From positions 1 to 64,000 of the forward strand of contig NZ_JAJEJV010000004.1 in assembly GCF_021390675.1 (NCBI RefSeq): a stretch of 64,000 nt of DNA. The letters run 5' to 3'. Shown piece after piece: positions 52,386 through 62,023 of this stretch. The DNA is from Dyella sp. 2HG41-7 (GTDB lineage: Bacteria > Pseudomonadota > Gammaproteobacteria > Xanthomonadales > Rhodanobacteraceae). Numbering within the stretch: the first letter of the stretch is position 1; every line of letters starts with the position of its first letter. The translations under genes were made by a program, and so were the position numbers. The notes under the pieces are model-generated. The model saw nothing but the letters and a program-made list of their open reading frames with translations, ran no database searches and was not told the origin of the DNA.

Positions 52386-54875
52386 ATGTCGCAACGTTTC
52401 AAACTGTCGGGGATTCGTCCATTGCTTTTGCCGGCCGCCTTGTCGCTGGCGATGATGTCGGTGTCGGCGCACGCCGCCGACTCGCGCGCAACGACGCGCA
52501 CGCATGCCGGTATTCAGAACAACGGCGCCAAGCTTTCCACGCTGGTGATGACCGGTCATCCATCGATTGACGCCTCGCAGATCATGCCGCTGGAAGCGAG
52601 CAAGCCGCTGCATGTGGAAGTCAGCCTGAACCTGCGCAATGTCGATCAGCTGCAAGGATTTCTCGCGTCGGTGAATCAACCCGGCAGCGCGAATTACCAT
52701 CAATTTCTGACGCCGGCGCAGTTCAAGGCGCAATACGCGCCGACCGCCGCGCAAGTGCAAGCCGTGGTCGCGCATCTGCAAGCCTCCGGCTTCAAGAACA
52801 TCAGCGTTGCGCCGAACAATTTGCTGGTGTCCGCCGATGGCACGACCGCTAGCGTGAATGCCGCGTTCAGCGCCAACATGAAGACCTTCAGCTTCAAGGG
52901 CAAGCAACATTTCGCGAACGCCGCCGACGTGACGGTGCCGCAATCGCTCGGCGGTATCGTCGACGGCGTGTTGGGTTTGCAGGATTACGTGAAGCCGCAC
53001 GTGATGTCGCATCGCGTGGGCACCAATTCGATCAAGACGCAGGCGACGGCCGGCGCTGTTGGCCACAACCCCACCGACTTTGCGTCGATCTACGACGCCG
53101 GCAGCACGCCGACCGCGTCCAACACCACCGTCGGCATCATCACCTGGGGCGACATGACCCAGACGATCAGCGACTTGAACACCTTTACCAAGAACGCCGG
53201 CATGGCGACAGTCAGCACGAAGACCGTGGCCGGCGGCACCGGCACGCTTGCGAACGATGGCGATCCGTCGGAATGGGATCTGGACAGCCAGGACATCGTC
53301 GGCGTTTCCGGCGGCGTGAAGCAGCTGATCTTTTACGCGGCCGTCAACGGCGATAGCAGCGACAGCCAACTGACCGATGCGTCCATCACGGCGGCGTACA
53401 ACAAAGCCGTCACGGACAACATCGCAAAAGTGATCAACGTGTCGCTCGGCGAAGACGAAACCGCGGCGAACAGCTCCGGCACGCAGGCGGCGGACGACAA
53501 AGTGTTCGCGCAAGCCGTGGCGCAAGGCCAGATCTTCTCCATCGCCGCGGGCGATGCGGGCGTGTATCAGTGGTCCAGCGATCCGACCGAAGGCGCGCCG
53601 GGCTATATCGCCAATTCCAGCGGCACGGTGCAAATCGATCTCAGTCACTACGGCGTGAGCGAACCGGCGACGTCGCCGAACGTTGTCGCCGTCGGTGGCA
53701 CCGCGCTCAGCACCAGCGGCACCACTACGTGGTCCGGCGAAACGGTGTGGAACGAAGGCCTCGCCGCGGTCAATCCGAGCGCTGGCGACAACAACGAGCG
53801 CCTGTGGGCGACCGGCGGCGGCATCAGCTTGTTCGAAGCTGCGCCGGCTTGGCAGACCTCGGTGCTGGGTTCATCGGTGACCAAACGCGAGTTGCCCGAC
53901 GTGGCGTTCGATGCGGCGTCAAGCTCGGGCGCGTTGATCGTGATCAACGGTCAGGCCAATCAACAAGTGGGCGGCACCAGTCTTGCGTCGCCGTTGTTCG
54001 TGGGTATCTGGGCGCGTATCGAATCGGCGAACAACAACTCGCTCGGTTTGCCGACGCAGAACATGTACACGTATTTCTCGAAGGACGCGACACCACTGCA
54101 CGACGTCACCTCCGGCAACAACGGCTACAACGGTTACGGTTACAACGCCGCGGCGGGTTACGACAACACCACCGGCTGGGGTAGCTTGGATATCACCAAG
54201 TTCAACGCGTACGTCACCAAGTATTGGGGAGGCACCGGCACGGGCGGCGGCACGACCACCGGCACGCCGGTCGCCAACTTTACCGACACCGTGAGCGGAC
54301 TGACGGCAAGCTTCACCAACAGCTCCACCGACACCGGCGCGACCATCACGTCGTACGCGTGGAATTTTGGCGATAGCACCACCTCGACCACCGCCAGCCC
54401 GAGCCATACGTATACCGCTGCAGGCACCTACACCGTGACGCTCACGGTGACCGACAGCACCGGCGCAACCAACACCAAGACGGGCTCGGTGACGGTCGCG
54501 AGCAGCAGTGGCGGTGGCGGCACCAGCGGCGTGTTCACCAGCAACAAGCAGGTGGTGATCAACGACAACGCCACCATCACCAGCAGCATCGCGGTGACGG
54601 GCGAGTCAGGCAACGCGCCGGCGACGCTGAAGGTGCACGCCAACATCACGCATAACTGGTCGGGCGACCTGACGATCGAGATCGTCGCGCCGAACGGCGC
54701 CTACGCCGTGCTGCAAAACCCCGACTACAACAACGACGGCAACATCAACACCACCTGGACGGTGAATGCATCCTCCGTGACCGCTAACGGTACGTGGAAG
54801 CTGAAGGTGATCGACAACGACCCGTACTACTACGGCGACTACGGCACCCTCAACAACTGGAGCTTGACGTTCTAA
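52386..54875 (+). CDS. secreted S53 peptidase with PKD and P domains
   Basis: An 829-residue modular sedolisin, like xanthomonalisin. The signal peptide ends near SAHA (about 30). A pro-kumamolisin domain (about 50-190) is followed by a catalytic domain with Glu296/Asp300 (SEWDLDSQD) and GGTSLASP (Ser532). A glycine/threonine linker leads to a PKD domain (about 635-715: YAWNFGDSTTSTTASPSHTY) and a proprotein-convertase P domain (about 720-829: ITHNWSGDLTIEIVAPNG). The added domains suggest binding to protein surfaces. It lies between a FecI-FecR pair and a TonB receptor. Confidence 0.94.
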   Translation: MSQRFKLSGIRPLLLPAALSLAMMSVSAHAADSRATTRTHAGIQNNGAKLSTLVMTGHPSIDASQIMPLEASKPLHVEVSLNLRNVDQLQGFLASVNQPGSANYHQFLTPAQFKAQYAPTAAQVQAVVAHLQASGFKNISVAPNNLLVSADGTTASVNAAFSANMKTFSFKGKQHFANAADVTVPQSLGGIVDGVLGLQDYVKPHVMSHRVGTNSIKTQATAGAVGHNPTDFASIYDAGSTPTASNTTVGIITWGDMTQTISDLNTFTKNAGMATVSTKTVAGGTGTLANDGDPSEWDLDSQDIVGVSGGVKQLIFYAAVNGDSSDSQLTDASITAAYNKAVTDNIAKVINVSLGEDETAANSSGTQAADDKVFAQAVAQGQIFSIAAGDAGVYQWSSDPTEGAPGYIANSSGTVQIDLSHYGVSEPATSPNVVAVGGTALSTSGTTTWSGETVWNEGLAAVNPSAGDNNERLWATGGGISLFEAAPAWQTSVLGSSVTKRELPDVAFDAASSSGALIVINGQANQQVGGTSLASPLFVGIWARIESANNNSLGLPTQNMYTYFSKDATPLHDVTSGNNGYNGYGYNAAAGYDNTTGWGSLDITKFNAYVTKYWGGTGTGGGTTTGTPVANFTDTVSGLTASFTNSSTDTGATITSYAWNFGDSTTSTTASPSHTYTAAGTYTVTLTVTDSTGATNTKTGSVTVASSSGGGGTSGVFTSNKQVVINDNATITSSIAVTGESGNAPATLKVHANITHNWSGDLTIEIVAPNGAYAVLQNPDYNNDGNINTTWTVNASSVTANGTWKLKVIDNDPYYYGDYGTLNNWSLTF

Positions 54876-54916
54876 TCGGGTTTCGGCGCGCAGGGACGCG
54901 TGCCATGGAACCAGAT

Positions 54917-54968
54917 CCTCGCCATGTGGCGAGGCCGGGAGCCTGTCCGCGCCATGGCGGACAGGCTC
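54917..54968 (+). terminator. tandem hairpins after the S53 peptidase
   Basis: CCTCGCC-ATGT-GGCGAGG (54917-54934) is followed by a 12-bp stem GAGCCTGTCCGC/GCGGACAGGCTC (54939-54968) and TTTGGTT. They probably end or attenuate the peptidase transcript before the TonB receptor gene. Confidence 0.65.
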
Positions 54969-55088
54969 TTTGGTTATGAAGATTCGGCGGCACGTTTGGC
55001 CTGCCTTGCCCTATCATCGAATCGCTCGCTGGCATGCGAGCAGGTGTGTGTCCTTGAGGGGGATAGGACGAGGAGGCTGAAGATACGA

Positions 55089-58000
55089 ATGCGCTGGAAT
55101 GGCCGGAGAGGGATGTGGCGGATCGGTTGGCCGCGCATCGTGAAGCATGCCGAGTTTTCGGCATCGCTGCTTCGCTGCGCCGTCGTCCAAGCATTCCCGT
55201 TGAGCCTCGGGCTTTACGGAGCGAGCGCCGTCTTCGCATCACCTTGCGCCTTTGCCGATGAACCGGCGGCCATCACACGCACGTATGCGATCGGCGCCGG
55301 CAATTTACGCAATGCGTTGGATATCTTCGCCGCGCAACGCGATATCCAGATCGTTTACGCACCTGAATTGGTCGCAGGAAAAACCACGCTCGGCGTGTCC
55401 GGGCAATTTACGCCCGCCGATGCGTTGCAACGGTTGCTGGTCGGGACGGGGCTGACGTGGAAAGCGATCGATGCATCCACGTTTGTGCTGGCGCGTACGA
55501 CCGATCTTCCCGCGCTGCCGTCGAAGTCGACGTCTATCGTTATCGACGAAAAACCCAGGGCGCTTAGTGGCGTTACCGTCAGCGGTTCATTGATCGGCAA
55601 CGCGGATATTCAGACCGCAACACCGACCTACACGATTACCGCCGCCGATATCCGCGCGCGCGGCTTCGACAATCTCGCCGACGTCTTGCGCAACTCCGTG
55701 CTTGCCACCGGATCGGTGCAAGGACCGCAAGCAGCCGGCTCCTTCACGCAAGGCGCGCAAACCGTCAGCCTGTTCGGATTGAGCCCGCAATTCACCTTGA
55801 TTCTGCTGGATGGAAAGCCCATCGCCGATTTCGGGCGGCTGTACAACGGCACCATCAATTTCACCAGCATTTCCAATTTCCCCATCGCCATCGTCGACCA
55901 TATCGATGTGATGCCGGGCGGCGCGTCATCGATCTACGGTTCGCAGGCCATCGGTGGCGTGATCAATATCGTGACCAAGTCGCACTGGCATGGCAGCGAA
56001 ATGACCGTGCAAGCCGGCGGTTATTCCGACGGCGGCGGCGCAAATCAACGCATCAGCGGTGTGTACGGAAACGATTTTGGAAAATGGAATGTGCTCGGTG
56101 CGCTGGAGTTCGACAACGCGTCGCCGATCTGGCTTTATCAGCGGCCATCAGCGGCGAATGTCGCTCCGAATCCAATCGGATCGCAACCGAACACGCAAGC
56201 GGCCATCGTCGATTTTGGCGATGCCGCCAACTTCACCGGCAATCCGCAGGGCTATCTTTCGCCACCGAACGGCTGCGCGACGCAACTGTTCGGCGGCAGC
56301 ACGATGCTGGTACCGAGCAAGATGCCCAATCCGCCTGGCAATTATTGCGGTTCGAACAATCTGAATGGCTATACGACGTATAGCAATCAACTGCGCAATC
56401 TGGACGGCATGTTGAAGCTTGCGTATCAGCTCAACGATCACATGGCCCTTTACAGCGACACGATGCTGAACTGGCAACAGCAACGTTGGTTTCCCGGTGT
56501 GTCGGCATGGTTTCCCGACGACTTGCCCGAAGGCGGCGTGGAGGACGCCAGCACCGGTCATTTTCTTTATCTGCAAAAATATTTCGCGCCCGAAGAAATG
56601 CCCGGCGGCGCCGCGGGCCAGATGTATCGGCAAAACGATCTGCTTTATCAGTTCGACCTCGGCGCCAAAGGACTATGGGGCGATTCGGGTTGGAACTGGG
56701 ATATCTATTACCTGCGCAGCGGTGATCACACCGAAGTCGTCGAACCGCTTTCCATTGCGGCGGAGGTGGATGCGTTCTTCGAAAGAAATATTCTTGGACC
56801 GGTGCTCGGCGTCGACCCTCGCTCCGGCCTCAATCTGTATCACCCGAATTACAACGCATTCTTTCAAGCACTCACGCCTGCGCAATACGCCAGCTTTACC
56901 CAAGGCGTGGGGGAATCCAGCCGCACATGGATCAACGACACGCGCGCCACCGTCAGCAATGCTTCGTTATTTACCCTTCCCGGCGGCGATGCGGGGTTCG
57001 CCGTGTTGGTCGAGAGCGGCAACGAAGCGTGGTATGAGCCAGTCAATCCGCTGTTTACGCAAGACCGCGTGTTCGAACATGCAGCGACGGGCGGCGGCGG
57101 ACAACGCTCGCACGCCGCCTCGGCGTTCGAATTGAATTTGCCGTTATTGAAGCCGTTGACGATCGATCTGTCGGGACGCTACGACTACTACGCGCTCGCG
57201 CGCGGCAGCGACAATCGAAAGTTCACTTACAAGGCCGGCGTCGAATATCGCCCGGTCAGCACATTGCTGATTCGCGGCAACTACACCACGTCGTTCAAGG
57301 CGCCGGATCTTTCCTCCATATACCTTGGCCCGACCGACTACTACACCACCGTCACCGATTACTACTTATGCGCTTTGGCGCACAGCAATCCCTGCGGCAA
57401 CGCGTATCTCTACGGCGTTCGCGGCACGACGCTGGCGAATCCGATCTTGCAGCCCACGTCCGCGCAAAGCTGGACGTTTGGTACCGTTTGGTCTCCGACG
57501 GACGATCTGAATTTCAGCGTCGACTATTTGCATATAGCGATTCAAAACGAAGTGGTGCAACAGGATCTGGATTTACTCATGCGTACGGACGCGCAATGTC
57601 TGCTCGATCCAAACAACGCCAACACGCCCGGTTGCCGATCCGCGATCGCTCAGGTACAGCGAGCGGGCTCATCCGGACCGATAACCGGCATCACGACGTA
57701 CTACGCCAATCTCGCCAACGAAGTGACGGAATCCATCATGGGCACGGCGCGCTACCGCTTTGCGTTGTCCCACTTCGGCATGTTGAACGTGCAGCTCGAC
57801 TACAACAACATGCTCAAGCACGATTATCAGATCGCACCCGGCGAGGCGCCCATCAACAGCCTTACCAATTCGCAGTACAGCACGGAATTCAAGAGCGTCA
57901 TCGGCGGAAGCGTTACATGGACCAGCCCAGACGGGCACTGGACCAGCACGCTCTACGGGCATCGTTACGGCCCATCGCCCAATTACCTCGCCACCAACAA

Positions 58001-58241
58001 CGGCATTGGCACGCCAGGCGCCGGTCATGTCTCGCCGTGGATCACATTCAACGGCAGTGCGAGCTATCGCCCTAACCGCAATCTGACGCTGTCCCTGCTC
58101 ATCAACAACATCGCCAATAAAATGCCCCCGCGCGATGCGAGCTTTGTCGTGTACCCGTATTTCAACAACGAGAACTACAACATTTACGGACGTGAAATCG
58201 TTCTGCAAGCGAACTTGCAGTTGAATCGCGCCGGGCAGTAA
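55089..58241 (+). CDS. TonB-dependent receptor with STN signalling domain
   Basis: A FecA-type outer-membrane receptor of about 1050 residues. A long signal region ends near FADEP. The STN domain (about 62-135: TYAIGAGNLRNALDIFAAQR, LLVGTGLTWKAIDASTFVL) would contact FecR. A TonB-box-like LSGVTVSGS is followed by the plug (DVLRNSVLATG, IDVMPGGASSIYGSQAIGGVINIVTK) and a 22-strand barrel. The ATG at 55089 follows GAGGAGG at 12 nt; ATG at 55113 is an alternative. GGGGG at 55058-55062 is a conceivable target for a C-rich small RNA. The imported substrate is unknown. Confidence 0.92.
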   Translation: MRWNGRRGMWRIGWPRIVKHAEFSASLLRCAVVQAFPLSLGLYGASAVFASPCAFADEPAAITRTYAIGAGNLRNALDIFAAQRDIQIVYAPELVAGKTTLGVSGQFTPADALQRLLVGTGLTWKAIDASTFVLARTTDLPALPSKSTSIVIDEKPRALSGVTVSGSLIGNADIQTATPTYTITAADIRARGFDNLADVLRNSVLATGSVQGPQAAGSFTQGAQTVSLFGLSPQFTLILLDGKPIADFGRLYNGTINFTSISNFPIAIVDHIDVMPGGASSIYGSQAIGGVINIVTKSHWHGSEMTVQAGGYSDGGGANQRISGVYGNDFGKWNVLGALEFDNASPIWLYQRPSAANVAPNPIGSQPNTQAAIVDFGDAANFTGNPQGYLSPPNGCATQLFGGSTMLVPSKMPNPPGNYCGSNNLNGYTTYSNQLRNLDGMLKLAYQLNDHMALYSDTMLNWQQQRWFPGVSAWFPDDLPEGGVEDASTGHFLYLQKYFAPEEMPGGAAGQMYRQNDLLYQFDLGAKGLWGDSGWNWDIYYLRSGDHTEVVEPLSIAAEVDAFFERNILGPVLGVDPRSGLNLYHPNYNAFFQALTPAQYASFTQGVGESSRTWINDTRATVSNASLFTLPGGDAGFAVLVESGNEAWYEPVNPLFTQDRVFEHAATGGGGQRSHAASAFELNLPLLKPLTIDLSGRYDYYALARGSDNRKFTYKAGVEYRPVSTLLIRGNYTTSFKAPDLSSIYLGPTDYYTTVTDYYLCALAHSNPCGNAYLYGVRGTTLANPILQPTSAQSWTFGTVWSPTDDLNFSVDYLHIAIQNEVVQQDLDLLMRTDAQCLLDPNNANTPGCRSAIAQVQRAGSSGPITGITTYYANLANEVTESIMGTARYRFALSHFGMLNVQLDYNNMLKHDYQIAPGEAPINSLTNSQYSTEFKSVIGGSVTWTSPDGHWTSTLYGHRYGPSPNYLATNNGIGTPGAGHVSPWITFNGSASYRPNRNLTLSLLINNIANKMPPRDASFVVYPYFNNENYNIYGREIVLQANLQLNRAGQ

Positions 58242-58576
58242 TCGACACGGCACGTCACATGCGTCCGTTTGTACTGCCGTGCGGACGTGAAATCCCGTAA
58301 GACTGCTGACAGCTCGACGATCGGAACGGGCAACTTTCACTTACGTGAAAGTTACTAACGGCCGATTCCGAAGCCCTATGTCTCATTTTTGCAGCACCAA
58401 CAGCACCTTGGCGCGCCCTGAAAGCATTTGGCACGGCCCGTGCAGGGTCCTTATCCGCCAGGGACAGACGCCAGACGATAGCGACATCGGCGGTACGCGT
58501 TTCGGCAACAACCTTTCGCCCCTTTTGTTCGGTGGCGCGATGAGTCATCGCTACATCTTCGAATGAGTGAATCGCC
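58242..58576. other. intergenic region with inverted repeat
   Basis: No gene was seen. AACTTTCAC-TTAC-GTGAAAGTT (58332-58353) is a perfect 9-bp inverted repeat between the TonB receptor and the deacetylase gene; it lacks a U-tail and is operator-like. Confidence 0.6.
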
Positions 58577-59341
58577 ATGCTGCTTTACATCTACCGCCGC
58601 CATTTTGCTGTTTGTGGCCTGCTGCTTATGCTGTTTCTTTATGCGCTGCTATTGAGCGGGCGTGGAATGGAGGCGCCGCGTTTCGCTTTGGACAAGACCC
58701 TGGATCGCATTGCGCGAACCAATGGTAACGGCTTGCGCAGCGTCAGCGACGTGCTCTCCGGACGCAAATATGCGTTATTGACCTTTGACGACGGCCCCTA
58801 CGGGTATGGCTTGGACGAGCAGATCATGCAGACGCTACGCAAGCACCACGCGCATGCGGTATTCTTTCTCGTTTGCAGTCACATCAACGACGCAAATGAG
58901 CACGTGTTGGGTGAAATCGAAAGCGAAGGCAACTTGATCGGGAACCACAGCTACAACCATCAGGTTATGTCAAAGCTTTCAAAACCCGAAATCACGCGTC
59001 AAATCGAAGATTGCAACGAACGCATTGCACAAGTAACGGGCAAGCGCCCCTACTACTTCCGAGCTCCATTCGGAGCGACATCGCCTCTGGTAGCCGACGT
59101 GGTTCGATCATTCGGCATGAAACAGATGTCGTGGAATGCAAACAGCGGTGACGCCTGGTTACAGCAACCTTCTCAAATCCGCGACTTTAGCCTGTCGGAA
59201 GTGGAAGACCAGTCCATCCTTTTGCTTCATGAACGACCGCGTACAGCAGCGGTGCTCGATGAGCTGCTGACCAAGCTGGAAGAGCGCGGCTATCAGTTCG
59301 AACTGCCGGACCAGCAATTCGAAAACACCGCGATCGATTAA
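58577..59341 (+). CDS. polysaccharide deacetylase family protein
   Basis: A 254-residue NodB-domain enzyme with an N-terminal membrane anchor (about 9-28). Catalytic motifs are TFDDGP (69-74), HSYNH (124-128, metal ligands), RAPFGATSP, DAW in GDAWLQQ and LLHE. It would remove acetyl from N-acetylglucosamine polymers or peptidoglycan in the periplasm. It has a weak ribosome site and its stop overlaps by 4 bp a possible convergent small gene. Confidence 0.92.
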   Translation: MLLYIYRRHFAVCGLLLMLFLYALLLSGRGMEAPRFALDKTLDRIARTNGNGLRSVSDVLSGRKYALLTFDDGPYGYGLDEQIMQTLRKHHAHAVFFLVCSHINDANEHVLGEIESEGNLIGNHSYNHQVMSKLSKPEITRQIEDCNERIAQVTGKRPYYFRAPFGATSPLVADVVRSFGMKQMSWNANSGDAWLQQPSQIRDFSLSEVEDQSILLLHERPRTAAVLDELLTKLEERGYQFELPDQQFENTAID

Positions 59342-59520
59342 CGCGGCACTCGCAAAGACGATTCCCGAAGCGCAGCGTCGTGCTGCACTTCGTCGTGCGC
59401 CGCAACCTCTTCCGTGTCCTGAGGACTATGGTGCGGCCCGTGCATGGCGCCGGGCGGCGTCGCGATATCTGCAGCACCATCTTTGTTGATGCTTGCATTC
59501 GTTTGGGATGTGGCGCTCAT
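59338..59520 (-). CDS. possible small hydrophilic protein
   Basis: A possible 60-residue protein starting at ATG 59520, with AAGGA 7-8 nt upstream. It is rich in Ala, Asp, Glu and His (GAMHGPHHSPQDTEEVAAHDEV), lacking hydrophobic core, and probably disordered. It converges on the deacetylase gene with a 4-bp overlap. Only the ribosome site and its fit in the gap support it. Confidence 0.4.
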   Translation of the reverse strand: MSATSQTNASINKDGAADIATPPGAMHGPHHSPQDTEEVAAHDEVQHDAALRESSLRVPR

Positions 59521-59618
59521 GCGAAAGTCCTTGGGCAACGCGCCTATTTCCGCATGCGCCTAACCTTCGTGCAAGCGCCAAGCCTCGGAAACGAAGGCGC
59601 CCTGACCGACCGCAACGG

Positions 59619-60929
59619 CTAATTCGGCCGCACCGCCTGCGTCAGAGCCGTCGCAAATTGGCTCAACGAGCACGGGTATCCCGGTACGGATGTGCTGCAG
59701 CCAGGAATGAAGATAGGCGCGGTCAACGGCGCATGCGCCACGTCCAGAACGGCGCTGGCGCGCATTTGCTGCATGCTTTGGCTGACGTAGTAGGCGCTGA
59801 CTTCGTAGCGGTTTCCGTCGCGATGATAGCGAAGCTCGAATACCAGAGCGCCGCCGACTGATGTCGGATCCGCCGGTTGTTCCGGTAACAACCAATGCAA
59901 CTTGAGCAAACCGGCCAGCGTTTCGATATTCGTGTCGTGACCGATCAGGAACACGATTTTTGTATGGACACCGCCAACGGCATTGGCGTTCTGCATCGAA
60001 TCCGCCGCTTGCTGAAGCGTGGCAAGCACGCGTATTGCAAGCAACGACGCGTAAGCCCGCGCAGCGACCGGCGTGTGCAGTGTCGTATCTGTATAGATCG
60101 AATGCAGCGCAAGCAACTGCCCGAGCTGCGTCGGCGCTACTCGGCCCCATGCCACGCTCGACATCGGCATGCCCTCGACGTATTCCAGATAGAAGTCTTC
60201 GGCCAACGTACTGGCGCTTCGCAACGGCGACTTGATCGTGAGCAGTTCGTCGCCCTCTCCCGGCTCGACGGACGCAGGTTGATCCATTAGCCATTTTTTT
60301 CCCGGTGTTTTGCCTGCACTGCATTGACCAGGCGCGCAGTCCATCAGCACGCCTTGCATCTGTTCGATCAAACCCGCATTGGCCGTCGTCATACGCGTGA
60401 CATCGCCGCCGATGCGGCCGAGCAACGCCGCCTGCGCCTGAGTGCGGATGGCGTCGCTGACACCGGAAACATCATGCGCGAACAAAGCATCCGCGCCCTT
60501 TCTGGGTGCGGCGCTTATGGTTACCGCGCACTGAGGATCGAACCCATCCATCAGTCCGCGCGCGGATTCCATGGTGCGTTGTTCATCGTCGGCTACGACA
60601 TCGAGCGAAGATGCCATGCATCCGGTGGCCGGCAGCAGTCCGGCTTGCGCGTAATGGGTGCGATACCAGCGACCCATGATCGTCATAAGTTGCTTGCCGC
60701 GTGGCGTGAGATAGCCCGGTGGTACCGGCCAAACAGGCCACGCATCGCGCGAATACACATTAAGGCGTGCCGGCTCCGAGGTGGGTGAACGCACGCCGTG
60801 TCGGCTCAACACGATCACCAAACGCAATTCGCCTTGCGATGACGCCGCTTCAGCGTGCAAAACGAACGCAGGCAACCATGCCAGCATCAACATGCTACAG
60901 AGCCTGCCGACGCGAAAGCGATTCTTCAT
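59619..60929 (-). CDS. histidine acid phosphatase (phytase family), secreted
   Basis: A 436-residue branch-2 histidine phosphatase with a signal peptide (cleavage near HAEAAS). The catalytic RHGVRSP (43-49) and the proton-donor HD in LIGHDTNIETLAGLL are both intact, and YLTPRGKQLMTIMGRWYR follows as in AppA/Agp proteins. Cysteines are spaced as in periplasmic AppA-like enzymes. Substrate may be phytate or sugar phosphates. It lies 26 bp downstream of the YncE-like gene and in line with a TonB receptor, suggesting a phosphate- or inositol-phosphate-scavenging operon. Confidence 0.92.
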   Translation of the reverse strand: MKNRFRVGRLCSMLMLAWLPAFVLHAEAASSQGELRLVIVLSRHGVRSPTSEPARLNVYSRDAWPVWPVPPGYLTPRGKQLMTIMGRWYRTHYAQAGLLPATGCMASSLDVVADDEQRTMESARGLMDGFDPQCAVTISAAPRKGADALFAHDVSGVSDAIRTQAQAALLGRIGGDVTRMTTANAGLIEQMQGVLMDCAPGQCSAGKTPGKKWLMDQPASVEPGEGDELLTIKSPLRSASTLAEDFYLEYVEGMPMSSVAWGRVAPTQLGQLLALHSIYTDTTLHTPVAARAYASLLAIRVLATLQQAADSMQNANAVGGVHTKIVFLIGHDTNIETLAGLLKLHWLLPEQPADPTSVGGALVFELRYHRDGNRYEVSAYYVSQSMQQMRASAVLDVAHAPLTAPIFIPGCSTSVPGYPCSLSQFATALTQAVRPN

Positions 60930-60955
60930 GTGCGGCTTCCTCGGAATCGAAACTA

Positions 60956-61933
60956 TCAGGGCGCGCTGACGACCAGCACACCGAAGCCGCCTTGCGCCAC
61001 ATCGGGCGCGGCAAGATAAACGCGATGCGTACGCTCATCGACAGCCAGCGTGCGCGCGCCCTTGGCAGTGACGAGTTGCGCAACCGGCGAGTAGTGGTTC
61101 GCATCATCCTGATGAAAGATCGACAAAGTGCCGTCCGCATTGGAACTGAATACCGTGCCGGTGGTGGAATCGTAGCCGGCGGCGTCCGGGTCGTCGCCGA
61201 TCTTGAGTACGGCGACCTGATGGCCATCGCGCGCGTCGGTCACCACCATGTGCTGATTTGCGCAAGCGGAAAACAGACGCTGGTGTTGCACATCGATCGC
61301 CAAGCCTGTCGGACCTTCGCATGGCGAAAGTGTCCAATTGGCGATGACCTTGCCTGCGCGCGCATCGATTTCGGCCAGATGCGAGGTATCTTCGAGATTG
61401 ACGTAAATATGTCCGTTATCGTCGGTGACGGCGAACTCCGGACGGCCCGGCAGAGTCACCGTGCCGACCTCCTTGTTTTGAGCGGGATCGACGAGGCTGA
61501 TCGTCGAGCTGTGACCGTTAAAGGCCCATAGCTTCGCGCTCGCGACGTCATACAACATGGCGTCCGGATCTTTGCCGCTCAGCGCAATCGCTGGCTGCGA
61601 CGTCAATGTCGTCACGTCAAACGGCATGATGCTGTCGCTGTGCCCGTTGCTGACGAAACCGCGCGATTGATCAGGCAGCAAGACGATACGATGCGCGCCG
61701 ACGGCGCCGTGCACTTCGCCAGCCAACTTGCCCGAGGCCGTATCCATCACCATCACCCGGTCGCCGCGCGCGATATACAGCCGCTGTCCCTTCGCATCGA
61801 GCGTGAGGTAGTCCCATTTCCCGGTGCCGCCCAGAGCGTGGCGCTCGATCACCGCGTAGTTGGTGGTTGCAGCGACCGCGCCCAGCACAGCGATACTCGA
61901 TACGAAAAACATCAGAACAGGAAAACGCTTCAT
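60956..61933 (-). CDS. YncE-like beta-propeller protein, periplasmic
   Basis: A 325-residue protein with a signal peptide (MKRFPVLMFFVSSIAVLGAVAA). Repeating blades such as GQRLYIARGDRVMVMDTASGK, SGKDPDAMLYD and TVTLPGRPEFAVTDDNGHIYVN mark a seven-blade YVTN/YncE propeller. Such proteins often accompany TonB receptors; the ligand is unknown. The ATG at 61933 gives the clean signal peptide. It sits between the TonB receptor and phosphatase genes on the same strand, 90 bp after the receptor. Confidence 0.88.
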   Translation of the reverse strand: MKRFPVLMFFVSSIAVLGAVAATTNYAVIERHALGGTGKWDYLTLDAKGQRLYIARGDRVMVMDTASGKLAGEVHGAVGAHRIVLLPDQSRGFVSNGHSDSIMPFDVTTLTSQPAIALSGKDPDAMLYDVASAKLWAFNGHSSTISLVDPAQNKEVGTVTLPGRPEFAVTDDNGHIYVNLEDTSHLAEIDARAGKVIANWTLSPCEGPTGLAIDVQHQRLFSACANQHMVVTDARDGHQVAVLKIGDDPDAAGYDSTTGTVFSSNADGTLSIFHQDDANHYSPVAQLVTAKGARTLAVDERTHRVYLAAPDVAQGGFGVLVVSAP

Positions 61934-62023
61934 GGTTACGTTCCTTCGGAAAATGGGAGGCGTCATCGCCCAGTCGGTGGCGATGTGAGCGAGAGATGGC
62001 GTTTCGCGATCGCGGTGCGCGCA

